A stretch of 64,000 bases of DNA. Source: Heliomarina sp018223035 (GTDB taxonomy: Bacteria > Pseudomonadota > Alphaproteobacteria > Rhodobacterales > Rhodobacteraceae). Numbering within the stretch: the first letter of the stretch is position 1; each line of letters begins with the position of its first letter. The stretch covers positions 347,292-411,291 of the forward strand of contig JAAEZD010000002.1 in NCBI GenBank assembly GCA_018223035.1. The letters are read 5' to 3'. A model generated the notes under the pieces. It was not told where the DNA came from, searched no databases, and saw only the letters and a list, made by a program, of their open reading frames with translations. The translations under genes were made by a program, and so were the position numbers. Positions 24,924 through 34,850 of this stretch are shown here, one piece after another.

Positions 24924-27900
24924 TCAGGCAAAGGTGAGCTGGTCGAAACTGTCGATACCGGAAATGATGATCTGGTCGTTGTCTTCGCCGATCCAGAGCA
25001 TCACGCTGTTGCCTGTTTCCTTGAAGCGGTTGATGTCCGCCGCGTCGAGATCGAGCGCGTCTACACCTGCCTCAAAATCGGTGAGGCGCGTGGTTTCGCG
25101 CATCCCGTTCATGGTCTCGGCCCCGAAAACAAAGGTGTCCGCACCTGCCCCGCCTTCGGCCCGGTCGAGCCGACCGGCGCCAAGGAAGATCAGGTCATCC
25201 GCATCGGTCCCGACCAGACGGTCGTTGCGGTCGGTGCCGTGAATTTCGCTTTGGAAGTCGGAGGACAGATCGACGATGGCGATATTGTCAAAGCTGGTCC
25301 CGGCAGCGCCCCAGGACCAAACGCCGGCCGCGCCGCTTTCGATTTCGTGGTTTTCGAGATCGTAGGCGAAGATGTCATGGCCATCGACCTTGGCCGAGAT
25401 CATGCCATCAACGATCTGCGCTTCGAGTTTGAATGCCTCGCCGGGCGTATAGGTCATTGCTCCGCGGGTCAGCATCGATTCATAGTTGTCGACGACCTCG
25501 ACAAAGGTAAACAATCCCACCCGCTGGTCGATCTCGAGCTTGTAGTAATTGTTTTCGTCGACGTAGTTGAGCATCAGCCCGACCGAACCGGGAGTCGCCT
25601 CGACATCCGTGCTGATGACGTAATCGGTCAGCTCGGTGTTGCCTTCCCAGAGCGCATAGCTGCCCTTGTGCAGGGCGTAGGTACCATCGCCGAGCGGTGA
25701 CCAGCCGCGCTGCCAGACGTCCGAGGCGCTGGCCCCGGCCCAGGTCAGTTCGCGGCTGTAGGCGCCGGAGGTTTCCGTCAGTGCACCGTCGATCACCTCC
25801 CAGTTGGCCGGGCCGCCGATTTCCGTGGTATCGATGATCTTCCAGCCCTCAAAGTTGCCGTCTTCGAACCGGTCCGCCGCGATCAGCCTGTCGCCGGTGG
25901 CGACATTCACGATCAGCTCGTTTGAGGACTGACCGTCGATATCGAGCGTGTAGGCGTTGCGACCGGCATTGGCCGTAGCCGTTGCAACCAGCCCTTTCTT
26001 GGTGACATCGGTGCCGGACCATTTGGCTTTTTCATCGCCTTCAGGGAGGACCGAGGAGGCCCCGTTCAGGCTCACCTGTTCGACCCCGTCGCGATCCCAG
26101 TCGATGACCAGCATCTCGGGCCCGGCTTCGGCGGTCAGTTCGGGCGCAGAGACGACAACATCGTCAAAGATCGAACTGTGCTGATGGGAGGAGTAGAGAC
26201 CTATGGTGCCTCCCTTGAGCGGCGCATCGTCCACGACCGCCCCGCCAAAGAGCGCGACACCATCCAGCGTGACCGTGATACGACCACCGACATTGCTGAG
26301 GTTGAGATCCTGCTCGACGTTGAAGGTATAACCGCCAGCCTCCATAGCGATGACGGTTTCGGCACCGTCTTCGACCCGGATGATCTGACGCGTATTGGTC
26401 TGGTTATCCAGCGTCAGAAGGTAGTGGTTATCCTTATCGGTAAAGTTGAAGGCCACGCCCATCGTGTCGTCATCCATCGAGCGCATGGTGACTTCCATGG
26501 TGATGTCGTCCCAGTCGCCTTCTTCCCAGAGCACGAGATTGTCGGCGTTGTTGGACATGTCAAAGAACGCGCCCTGGGGGTTATCGATGGTGCTGTCTTC
26601 GTCCCGCGCGCTGCCTTTGACAAAGAAGTCGCCGGTGCTGGAGTCGCCCGAGAGGTCGATTTCGCTGGCCTCGCCGGAGCCTGCGGTGATGTCGTCCAGC
26701 GCGCCGTCGAAGGACAACTGGATTGCGCCTGCAGTCTGTGTGCCGGTCAGGGCGCCTTGGGACGAAACACCGCCCAGCCCGGCGATGGTGGCGTCGTCCA
26801 GCACTTCGGGAGTGAAACCGAAGGAGGATACATAGAGATCGCTGGTCTCATTCGTCTCATCCGCGAAGATCAGGAACCCGGTGTCCGCGTCGATGGTCCA
26901 TCGCGTGCCTTCCGAGGCGTCGGATTGCAGGGTCTGTTCGCCGACAAGCGTGCCGTTCACGAATTTGCGCATGATCTGCTGGTCTGCGTCGTTGATTTCG
27001 ACCGTGACGATCACGCGGTTCCAGCTGTCATAGCTGATGCTGTCCGGATAATTGCCAGAGATACCCAGACCGGCGGTATCGCTGGCGACGCGGTTGAAGA
27101 ACAGCTCTCCATCCGAGCCATTGTTCACATCGGTCTGCAAAAGCGCCGCCCAGGACCCCTGCCCCGACGGCAGATACATGTCGTAGGCAAGCGTATAGTT
27201 GGCGACCTTGCCGGTCATGTCCGGCTTGATCAGGATGCCTTCGTCAGGGTTCAGCGCGTCAAGTTTCATGACCGGTGTGGCCCCCGAGCCGATCTGCGGC
27301 AGACCATAGCCGGTATCGGTGCCGAAGTTCACCTTTTGCACGGGTTCAGCCACGTTCACGAGACCCCAGCCAGCGGCATCGCCATCGTTGAAGGTTTCGA
27401 CCAGATAGGTCTTGTCCGTGGCGACGATGACGCGAAGCTCATCCGAATGAACCACGCCTTCTGCCGTTTCGACCGTGAGCGTCAGATCGTTGACCCCGCC
27501 CGGCAGATCTACCTCGACGTTTTCGCCAGTTGCGATGACTTTCCCGTCCTCATCTGTCCAAGTGTAGGAGACGACATCGTCCTGCGGGTTCGTCGTCTCA
27601 TCGGCACTAAGGCTGACCTTGGCAATGGAGTCGCCGGCGTCGGCGGTGACGACCTTGTCGGCCCCCGCCTCTGCCTCGACCTGCGCTTTGCGTTCGCCCA
27701 GATCTACATTGTAGAATTCTTCCTGATGGCCGACGTAATCGCCGGTCAGGCCATCGCGGCTTTGCTCGCTCGATCCGCGTGACGCGGTGAAGTATTCATC
27801 CAGCTCGGTGAAATAGGTCTCGGTATAGAAAGCGTCATTTTCCGGATCGACCGTGACCAGACGGACCGCGCCATTGCCGCCGTTGCCGCCATTTGTCGCC

Positions 27901-30332
27901 TCAAGCGCGACGCCGTTCTGATAGTTCAGCAGGAACTGGTACACTGGGTTGCCATAATCGTTATAGGAAACGACCGTCTCGGCGCCATCGCCAAAGATGT
28001 GACCGCCGAAGGCGAAGACAACATTGGCGTGCGACGAAACCACATCGCGCCAGATTTCCTCGCCGTCCCATGTGCCCTGCGGATCGTCGCTAAGCCAGTA
28101 ATCGTATCCGGCACCTTCACCTTCGAGCGGCCCGCCGAGCGGATCATGGCGGCCGTTGAAGTTGTTGTAGCTGTGCGTCATGATCATCGCCTTGCGATCA
28201 CCATATTGCGTCAGCACGTCATCGGCCCAGCGCAGCACGTCGTCGCGCGGTCCGAATTCGAGGTTGATGGCGATCCATTCGGTGCCGTCATCCGCAGTCC
28301 AGAGATGGTAGTTATTGTCGTAGCGATCCGGTTCCTGATCGTAGACGCCGCCAAAACTGGGGTCTTCGGACATGTAGGAAATCGAGAAGGCGTTATTGAA
28401 GTTCGACGTGTTGCGGATGTCACCGGCGCTATTGACGATATCGTGGTTGCCCTGCACCACCGAAAAGCTGACCCCGGCCTGACGCAGCGTATCGTAAGCC
28501 GCGCTGGCGATGTCGAACTGGCTCGTCGAGGACCACTGGCTGACGTCGCCCACGTTGGCCACAAAGTTGATGCCCTTGTTTGAGGCATTGTCCGCCAGCC
28601 ATTGCGTGATCTCGCCAAAGATATGCTCGATCCCGGGGTTGGAGGTGTAATCCTGCGTATCCGGCAGGATGGCGATGGTATAGGCACCCTCACCAGCAAC
28701 GCGGACACGGATGTTGTCTTCGACTTCCTGACCAGCTGCGTTGAGCGCGGTGACGGTGAGGTCGGCCAGCCCCAGTTCCGTGAAGGCGAGCGTCAGGATA
28801 CCGTCCTGGATGGTCGCGTTGACCGCCTCGCCGTTGGAGTTCATGACAGTGAAATCGGTCGCGCCCGCGCCGAAGACCTCGGTCAGGTCGTATTCCTGCG
28901 CGGCATCGCTTGTTGCGACCAGCATGTCCTTGATTCCGTTGACGGTCATTTCGCCGGGATCGACGGGCGTTGTGTCGATCAGCTCGACATTGCCGAAACC
29001 GCTTTCTATGGACGGAACATAATCGTCGAAACCGAATTGTGCGGCGCCGGGAACACCGCTGAACGGTCCTTCGTGCGTGACACCGCCAAGGGCGGCGATT
29101 TCGCTGTCGCCCAATGCGCGATCGAGCAGTCCGAAATGGGCAAGGTAACCCTTGGCCGTTTCGCCGTCATTGTCGGTCAGGATTTTGAAGCCAGTCGCCG
29201 CTTCGACGGTGAAACGCTGCGTCGAGACTGACTGGGTGCCGACCAGCGTGCCATCGATGTATTTCGACAGGGTCGATGTGCCATTGCCGTTATCGGTGAC
29301 CGAGATCGCGATCCGCGCCCAGTCGTTCGCGGGCACGGTGCCCGTGTAGTTACCGCTGATGCCGATACCGCCGCTGCCGTTGATAAAGATATCGCCGTCC
29401 GAGGTGTTGTCCGCGCCCAGCTGAAGCAGGGCCTGATAGCCACCTGTATCCGAGGTATTGATGTCCCACACCATCGTAAAGCTGGTCAGGTCACCCGCGT
29501 TTTCGGCCAGATCGATATGGAGACCCTCATCAGAAGCGAAGGCCGCGTAGTTCAGGATCACCGCGTCACCTCCCGGCAGCGGGACACCCAATTCGGCTGC
29601 GTTGCCGATGGTGCTATCCCCACTGGCGACGCCCGTCCGGTAACCGGATCCTTCGAGGATGACATCGGCGCTGCCGTATTTCGTATTGATCGTCTCGTTG
29701 TTAAAATTGATCTCGACCGAGGAGCCAGTCGGGTCAGCCGGAAAGAACCCGTCTGCGGATGGTGTCGGGATGGCAGCAAGCGCCTCGGCCACATCGCTTG
29801 CCTGCTGCGATCCTTGCATCAAAAAGATGGACGACACAAAACCTGACGAAGTTTCGCCATCGTTATCGGTGAAGAGGCGCAGCCCGAGCAGCGGGTCGAT
29901 CGTCCAGCGATCGGTTTCGCCCATGTTGAGCGAACCGATCTGAACGCCGTTCGCAAAGGTAGTGATGATCGTATCCGCGCCTTCGATCTGCACGCTGAAC
30001 GCCAGCCGGACCCACTGGTTGTAGGCGATTTCACCACTGTACTGCCCGCTGATGCCGATACTCGCCGTCGCGCCCGAGCCTTTCAGGAAAAGATCGGCAT
30101 CGCCCGACCCGGTCTGGATCAGACCGAGGTAACCGCTGGACGGCGGCGTAAGGTAAACATCCATGATCATCGCGTATTCGCGGATCGGTTCATCGCTGTC
30201 CGGCAGGATCTGGACGGACTGGTCGGATGTCAGCTTGTCAAACGCCAGAACCGAGGCGTCGACTCCTGCAATCGCGTCGATGCCAAATTCGCTGGTTGTG
30301 CCCAAGGCGTGGAAGGTGAGTTCGGTGGTCAT
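24924..30332 (-). CDS. Giant secreted LamG / calcineurin-like phosphoesterase / RTX protein
   Basis: Protein of 1802 residues, a single open frame. Order, approximately: LamG-like domain 30-190; second LamG 205-420; Ig/cadherin-like linker 455-550; metallophosphoesterase 550-830; PKD/Ig-like 890-975; third LamG 1010-1170; DUF1080-like jelly roll 1190-1360; PKD-like 1370-1470; second DUF1080-like 1480-1660; RTX repeats 1665-1720 (GTDADDLIFLGAG, AEGGAGADTFVFG); tail to 1802. Phosphoesterase motifs: PDTQ at 557, GDV at 595, GNHD at 628-631, THS near 720 and GGH near 777. It has no Sec signal, and the C-terminal RTX block implies type I secretion. ATG at 30332 has CAGGGG upstream; a GTG at 30359 is possible. 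Likely an extracellular carbohydrate-binding phosphohydrolase; substrate unknown. Confidence 0.85.
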   Translation of the reverse strand: MTTELTFHALGTTSEFGIDAIAGVDASVLAFDKLTSDQSVQILPDSDEPIREYAMIMDVYLTPPSSGYLGLIQTGSGDADLFLKGSGATASIGISGQYSGEIAYNQWVRLAFSVQIEGADTIITTFANGVQIGSLNMGETDRWTIDPLLGLRLFTDNDGETSSGFVSSIFLMQGSQQASDVAEALAAIPTPSADGFFPADPTGSSVEINFNNETINTKYGSADVILEGSGYRTGVASGDSTIGNAAELGVPLPGGDAVILNYAAFASDEGLHIDLAENAGDLTSFTMVWDINTSDTGGYQALLQLGADNTSDGDIFINGSGGIGISGNYTGTVPANDWARIAISVTDNGNGTSTLSKYIDGTLVGTQSVSTQRFTVEAATGFKILTDNDGETAKGYLAHFGLLDRALGDSEIAALGGVTHEGPFSGVPGAAQFGFDDYVPSIESGFGNVELIDTTPVDPGEMTVNGIKDMLVATSDAAQEYDLTEVFGAGATDFTVMNSNGEAVNATIQDGILTLAFTELGLADLTVTALNAAGQEVEDNIRVRVAGEGAYTIAILPDTQDYTSNPGIEHIFGEITQWLADNASNKGINFVANVGDVSQWSSTSQFDIASAAYDTLRQAGVSFSVVQGNHDIVNSAGDIRNTSNFNNAFSISYMSEDPSFGGVYDQEPDRYDNNYHLWTADDGTEWIAINLEFGPRDDVLRWADDVLTQYGDRKAMIMTHSYNNFNGRHDPLGGPLEGEGAGYDYWLSDDPQGTWDGEEIWRDVVSSHANVVFAFGGHIFGDGAETVVSYNDYGNPVYQFLLNYQNGVALEATNGGNGGNGAVRLVTVDPENDAFYTETYFTELDEYFTASRGSSEQSRDGLTGDYVGHQEEFYNVDLGERKAQVEAEAGADKVVTADAGDSIAKVSLSADETTNPQDDVVSYTWTDEDGKVIATGENVEVDLPGGVNDLTLTVETAEGVVHSDELRVIVATDKTYLVETFNDGDAAGWGLVNVAEPVQKVNFGTDTGYGLPQIGSGATPVMKLDALNPDEGILIKPDMTGKVANYTLAYDMYLPSGQGSWAALLQTDVNNGSDGELFFNRVASDTAGLGISGNYPDSISYDSWNRVIVTVEINDADQQIMRKFVNGTLVGEQTLQSDASEGTRWTIDADTGFLIFADETNETSDLYVSSFGFTPEVLDDATIAGLGGVSSQGALTGTQTAGAIQLSFDGALDDITAGSGEASEIDLSGDSSTGDFFVKGSARDEDSTIDNPQGAFFDMSNNADNLVLWEEGDWDDITMEVTMRSMDDDTMGVAFNFTDKDNHYLLTLDNQTNTRQIIRVEDGAETVIAMEAGGYTFNVEQDLNLSNVGGRITVTLDGVALFGGAVVDDAPLKGGTIGLYSSHQHSSIFDDVVVSAPELTAEAGPEMLVIDWDRDGVEQVSLNGASSVLPEGDEKAKWSGTDVTKKGLVATATANAGRNAYTLDIDGQSSNELIVNVATGDRLIAADRFEDGNFEGWKIIDTTEIGGPANWEVIDGALTETSGAYSRELTWAGASASDVWQRGWSPLGDGTYALHKGSYALWEGNTELTDYVISTDVEATPGSVGLMLNYVDENNYYKLEIDQRVGLFTFVEVVDNYESMLTRGAMTYTPGEAFKLEAQIVDGMISAKVDGHDIFAYDLENHEIESGAAGVWSWGAAGTSFDNIAIVDLSSDFQSEIHGTDRNDRLVGTDADDLIFLGAGRLDRAEGGAGADTFVFGAETMNGMRETTRLTDFEAGVDALDLDAADINRFKETGNSVMLWIGEDNDQIIISGIDSFDQLTFA

Positions 30333-30449
30333 GTCTAGCCCCTGATGACTGGCCGTCACAAAGCGCGGCCGAAAGATCTGTCACTGGCTTGACGGTCACA
30401 AAAGCTTCGATCAAATCGTTTATTCCTCCCGAAAACTTAGGGGGAACCT

Positions 30450-31352
30450 ATGAATTATCAGCAGATCCGGGCGTTCAGCCTTGTGGCCCAGGAAGGCAGC
30501 GTTCGGCGGGCATCGGAAGTTCTGGGGGTCTCACAGCCCACTGTTTCACAGCATTTGAAGGCGCTTGAGCAGCGTCACGGGCTTAGGCTGCTGGAAAAAC
30601 GTGGCCGGGGGCTGGTGCTGACCGACGCGGGGAGGGAGCTGTACTCTGTAACCAAAACATTAATGTTCGCGGCCAAAGAGGTTGAAGAATTACTGCAGCG
30701 GCGGCCGAGCGCGGGCAACGGTCGCCTCAGGATTGTGAGCGACTCTCCGGCGCTCGCCGTTCATATCGTCTCCCTTATGCTCGAAGAAACGCCGGACCTG
30801 CAGATTTCGATTCGAAAGGACAGCGTGGCAGGCGTGGTCGAAGCCGTGCAGGACATGCGAGCTGATGTGGGCATTGCAGTCGATCCGATGATTGGTACCG
30901 CCCTGCATGTGCAACCGGTCAAACGAGAGGAATTGTGGGTCGCGCTGCCAAGCGAGGATTCCCTGTCCAAGCAGAACCGGTTTCCGATCGAGATGGTGGC
31001 GCAACGCGTTCTGGTTATGCGGGAAAAGAGTTCGCGCACGCGGGCGCTGATCGAAAGGGCGCTGTCACTGGAGAATATTCAGCCTCGACGTGTCATCGAG
31101 ATTGAGGGCGCCGAAGTGGTGCGTGAGGCCGTTGCCAAGGGGCTGGGGATCGCATTCTGCGCAGGTTCCGAATGCCCGCCGGATCACCGGATCGCCTACC
31201 GGCGCATCACGATGAGGCATGGCAAGATCGGTTTCGTTGAAAACGTGATCATCCGGCAGGACCGGCGCCGCGTGCCGGAAATCGCCCAGTTTCTGGGTGC
31301 TGCGGAAAAGGTGCGGAGTGCACCGGTCGAAAGTCTGAAGCAGAAAAAATGA
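30450..31352 (+). CDS. LysR family transcriptional regulator
   Basis: LysR-type regulator of 300 residues: N-terminal winged helix (QIRAFSLVAQEGSVRRASEVLG, SQPTVSQHLKALEQRHG) and a periplasmic-binding-like effector domain (about 95-290). It is divergent from the giant RTX phosphoesterase gene, with 117 bases between starts, so it is the best candidate to control that gene. In the shared gap GTCACAAA occurs at 30355-30362 and 30395-30402, with GTCAC also at 30380. Ligand not known. Confidence 0.9.
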   Translation: MNYQQIRAFSLVAQEGSVRRASEVLGVSQPTVSQHLKALEQRHGLRLLEKRGRGLVLTDAGRELYSVTKTLMFAAKEVEELLQRRPSAGNGRLRIVSDSPALAVHIVSLMLEETPDLQISIRKDSVAGVVEAVQDMRADVGIAVDPMIGTALHVQPVKREELWVALPSEDSLSKQNRFPIEMVAQRVLVMREKSSRTRALIERALSLENIQPRRVIEIEGAEVVREAVAKGLGIAFCAGSECPPDHRIAYRRITMRHGKIGFVENVIIRQDRRRVPEIAQFLGAAEKVRSAPVESLKQKK

Positions 31353-31469
31353 TCAAGGCGCGAAACGCGCGCCGTAAACTCTTACTTGGCGCGTCGCATC
31401 GGGGAGACAGAAATGCAGCGCGGCAGTAAGGGCCGCCTGAGATTACACAGTGACCTTTCGGGCAACAGA

Positions 31470-32140
31470 TCAAGACCGGGTCGAACTAGCGACACGTTCG
31501 GCGATCAAGACCGTCGAGGTGTTGAGATTGCCTGACGCCATCTCGGGAATTGCCGAGGCATCGGCAACGCAAAGCCTTTCGATACGGTGGAACTTCAGCG
31601 TCGCGCGGTCGACCACTGCCGCTGCGTCCGTCCCAACTCGACAGGTCGACGACTGATGATAGATTGTCATGCAGTGGCTCCGAATAACGGCTTCAAACTC
31701 TTCACCGGTCTGGGCATCGCCAGCGGGGACATTTCTCCGTCCACAAGATCCTTGAGCGCTCCACTCTGGGCCAAGCGACGCTGGATGCGGATCGCTTCGA
31801 TCAGCGTAGCCAGTTCTGTGCCCGACAGGTGCGATAAGAGCTACTTCGGATTGATATCCGGATACTTGATCGGATCTGCCGAGCGAAACGAGATATTAAC
31901 CCGGCTTTTCGGATGCTTAAGGGTCGAGTGCGTGGTCATGCCCCGCTTTGAGCTCAGGAAGCAGTAGTTATCGCGATGCGGCGTGACCGATCCCTCGAGC
32001 TGAAGGTAAGGTTAGACACCGGGTCGTAACCGCTCATGAGCAAAGGTGTCGCGCTCAAAAGAACCGGCCCAGTTCAGAGAGTAGAGTTCGTGCGCAACCC
32101 AACCCGTTCGCCGTAGCGGTGCCGCGCCGTTAGAAACCAT
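31470..32140 (-). pseudogene. GMC oxidoreductase (choline-dehydrogenase-like) C-terminal remnant
   Basis: Broken coding sequence. Translating the minus strand gives the C-terminal third of a GMC flavoenzyme: GSVTPHRDNYCFLSSKRGM, HPKSRVNISF, KYPDINPK, then LIEAIRIQRRLAQSGALKDL, and finally MTIYHQSSTCRVGTDAAAVV and ADASAIPEMASGNLNTSTV, the conserved histidine-loop end. Lesions seen: TAA at 32012-32014, TAG at 31841-31843 and a frameshift near 31725-31728 (GGGG on the plus strand). No N-terminal FAD domain is present. The family oxidises alcohols; this copy cannot. The rest of 31353-32341 shows nothing recognisable. Confidence 0.8.
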
Positions 32141-32341
32141 CGCAGTTGTTTATCCTATGCTGATCGTTCGGGGGAGCCGCTTGCATCGACGTGAGTGACC
32201 GGGAATAGGCAAAAGAGTAATAACGGCGCAAGGCTTTGGAGGCGCGCAGTTTTTCGAAAGATTTTCTGTCGCGCCAAGAAACAGTACCGCAAGCCTGTTG
32301 GCCCCATGCGGCAAACACAACCGCCCGCGTGAGGCCTGACA

Positions 32342-33280
32342 TCAGGAGTTAGAAAGGTCGGATGCCCATGGCGGATTAGCGCCGGCCCTTGAAACGGTAA
32401 CGGCAGCCACCTTGGCGCCGAATTGCAGCGCCGCCCGCACCTTGTCGGGCGTCAAGACTCGAATGCCCGCTTTGGTCAGATCACCGCCATTGATTAACTG
32501 CGCCATCAGCCCGGCGTTGAACGTATCGCCTGCTCCAACGGTATCGACAACGCGCACCGGTGCCGCAGGCACCGAAACCTCGAAACCCTCGACGTGAAAC
32601 GCGGTCGCCCCTTTGGCACCTTGTGTGACGATGACTAGAGAAACGCCCTGCGCAAGCATCTGATCCGCCTGATCACGAAGTCCAGCGCCCGTGTCTCCCG
32701 TCATCCATCCAAGATCATCATCCGAAACCTTCACGATGTCACATTCCGAAATGATCGTGGCCATCCGGGCGCGATAGCGGGCTTCATCCTGAATAAAGGC
32801 GGGCCGGATGTTCGGATCCAGCACGATTGCGCAGTCGGGCGCCTTACGAAGGAGAAACTCCGCATAAGTGTCGGCGCAGGGTTCGCAGGCAAGGCTGATA
32901 CCTCCGAAATACATGGCCGATACGTCAGCAGAGATTTCCGGAAGATCTTCTGACTGCAGCATGCGCCCAGCAGAGTTTTCGTCAAAGAAATCGTAGGTTG
33001 CCTGCCCATCAGCCAGATGAACGAAGGCCAGAGTCGTGTTCCGCTCTGACCTTACAATCGTTGACGTATCCACGTTGCTTGCCTGCAGTTCAGTCAATAG
33101 TTGCTGACCGAACAGATCCGTCGAGAGCCCCGTGAGCATCCCGGCGTTGACCCCCAGTCGTCCAAGCGCAATGGCGGTGTTGAAGATCGCGCCGCCCGCA
33201 TGGGGTACAAAGCCGGTCCGGCCGTCACCCAGTTGTTCCGGGATCATGTCGATCAATGCTTCGCCGCAACACAGGATCAT
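32342..33280 (-). CDS. mtlZ: PfkB family carbohydrate kinase, probable fructokinase
   Basis: Ribokinase/PfkB kinase of 312 residues. N-terminal GGAIFNTAIALGRLG and the C-terminal signature VDTVGAGDTFNAGLM, with the catalytic Asp in GAGD, are intact. In Rhodobacter polyol operons mtlZ phosphorylates the fructose made from mannitol and sorbitol; here it ends the smo/mtl operon, 75 bases after mtlK. FDENSAGRML is the usual substrate-side loop of bacterial fructokinases. Cytoplasmic. Confidence 0.9.
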   Translation of the reverse strand: MILCCGEALIDMIPEQLGDGRTGFVPHAGGAIFNTAIALGRLGVNAGMLTGLSTDLFGQQLLTELQASNVDTSTIVRSERNTTLAFVHLADGQATYDFFDENSAGRMLQSEDLPEISADVSAMYFGGISLACEPCADTYAEFLLRKAPDCAIVLDPNIRPAFIQDEARYRARMATIISECDIVKVSDDDLGWMTGDTGAGLRDQADQMLAQGVSLVIVTQGAKGATAFHVEGFEVSVPAAPVRVVDTVGAGDTFNAGLMAQLINGGDLTKAGIRVLTPDKVRAALQFGAKVAAVTVSRAGANPPWASDLSNS

Positions 33281-33355
33281 CTTGCTTCCTTGGCTGAAAA
33301 ACCCTTTTAAAGGGTAAAGATTTTTGACGTCAGGTGTCTTGCACCATAACCCGAT

Positions 33356-34825
33356 TCAGGAGCCAGCCACATATGCGTCGATTGCAGAAACAGTGCCTTT
33401 CGACCATATCAGATTGAGCCACTTGGTGAATTCCGCCGAGAACTGCGGATCGTCAGCCAGATCACCATAGATCTTTGCCTGACCGATCCAGCGTTCCGGG
33501 TTTTCCCTAGCCTCCAACGCCATCGCGGAAAGTGCCTCCCACTGCGGATCGTTCGGCGCAATCGACGTTCCGTCTTCTCGCGCGCCGGCACACATCCTTG
33601 CCCAGAGCGCTTCGACAAGGCTGAGTCCGCTGATCGGACCACCTGCAGCAAGCGCGTCACGCAGGATCGGAAGCACAAAGCCCATGTGCCGGGAAGACCC
33701 GTCGAAAGCGACGCGCCTTGTGGTGTCATGGATGGCCGGGTTGGCAAACCGGGTCTCAATCAGCTCGACATAAGCGGAAGGTGTCATACCCGGAACAGGT
33801 TTAACGTAAGGGGCAATCTCTTCGCTTTCGACCTTTGCAAAAAGTGACCTGATGGCCGGATGCGCCATGCACTCTGCAATGGTCGCAACAGAAAGCAATT
33901 CACCTGCATTCGCGATAACCTGATGGCCGGCGTTCAGAATGCGGATCTTCATCGTCTCGTAATCGTGCACCGCATCCGTAAAGGTCGCGCCGACCTTGTC
34001 CCAGTCAGGACGCCCCGCGCTGAAGTCATCTTCGATTACCCATTGACGAAAATTCTCATGGGTGACCGGCGCGGCGTCTTCGATCCCCATTTTGCTTGCC
34101 AGCGCGATCTCATCAGGGCCGGTCGCCGGCACGATGCAATCGACCATGGAATTTGGGAAGGCCCCTTGTTCGTCGATCCAATCCGCAAGTCCGTCGTCGA
34201 TTTCCCGGGCAAGCGTTACCACCGCGTTCCGGGTAATCGCCCCATTTCCTTGCAGGTTGTCGCAACTTTGCACCGTGAACGGCGAAAGTCCTGCGTCACG
34301 GCGAAGCCCTAACGCGGCGACAATCGCACCAAAGACCGAGCGCGGCGCCTCGGGTCGGGAAATGTCATGCTGGATATCCGGATGGTTCAAATCCAGTTTT
34401 CCCGTCGCAGAGTCGGTGTAGTAGCCCCCCTCTGTCACCGTCAGCGCGACGATGCGGATCGACGGGTCGGCCATCGCCTCGATCAGCGGGCCGTTGCCTT
34501 CTTCGATAGGCAGGTAGTCGATCATAGAGCCGGTCACTTCTGCCGATGTACCCGACGGGTCGAGTTCGACCAGCGTGGTCAGGCAATCCTGCGCAAGCAG
34601 CTTTTCACGCATGTTGATATCATAAGACCGCACCCCGGCGCCGATGATCGCCCAGTCCAGAGCCAACCCCTGCTGCATCAGCCGGTGCAGATACCAAGCC
34701 TGATGCGCGCGGTGAAAGTTGCCGAGTCCGATATGCACGATACCGGGCTTCAGCGCCTTGCGGTTATAGGTCGGGCGCAGGACATCGTCCGGCAGTTCCC
34801 CGAGTGTTGCATCTGAGAGTTTCAT
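33356..34825 (-). CDS. mtlK: Mannitol 2-dehydrogenase
   Basis: Long-chain mannitol dehydrogenase of 489 residues, oxidising D-mannitol to D-fructose with NAD. N-terminal Rossmann entry GIVHIGLGNFHRAHQAWYL; the core signature MVDCIVPATGPD is followed by the catalytic region KIRILNAGHQVIANAGEL with its lysine. Length matches Rhodobacter MtlK. Lies 25 bases after smoS and upstream of mtlZ, so both polyol dehydrogenases and the fructokinase are co-transcribed. Confidence 0.93.
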   Translation of the reverse strand: MKLSDATLGELPDDVLRPTYNRKALKPGIVHIGLGNFHRAHQAWYLHRLMQQGLALDWAIIGAGVRSYDINMREKLLAQDCLTTLVELDPSGTSAEVTGSMIDYLPIEEGNGPLIEAMADPSIRIVALTVTEGGYYTDSATGKLDLNHPDIQHDISRPEAPRSVFGAIVAALGLRRDAGLSPFTVQSCDNLQGNGAITRNAVVTLAREIDDGLADWIDEQGAFPNSMVDCIVPATGPDEIALASKMGIEDAAPVTHENFRQWVIEDDFSAGRPDWDKVGATFTDAVHDYETMKIRILNAGHQVIANAGELLSVATIAECMAHPAIRSLFAKVESEEIAPYVKPVPGMTPSAYVELIETRFANPAIHDTTRRVAFDGSSRHMGFVLPILRDALAAGGPISGLSLVEALWARMCAGAREDGTSIAPNDPQWEALSAMALEARENPERWIGQAKIYGDLADDPQFSAEFTKWLNLIWSKGTVSAIDAYVAGS

Positions 34826-34850
34826 ATTCCTGTATCCTGCAACTGGCCTG

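Noticed and set aside
26178..27782. 534-codon plus-strand open frame
   Set aside because: Antisense to the giant LamG/RTX gene, which has continuous recognisable domains.
32130..32342. 70-codon minus-strand open frame next to mtlZ
   Set aside because: No family, not continuous with the GMC remnant, and no clear ribosome site; likely chance.
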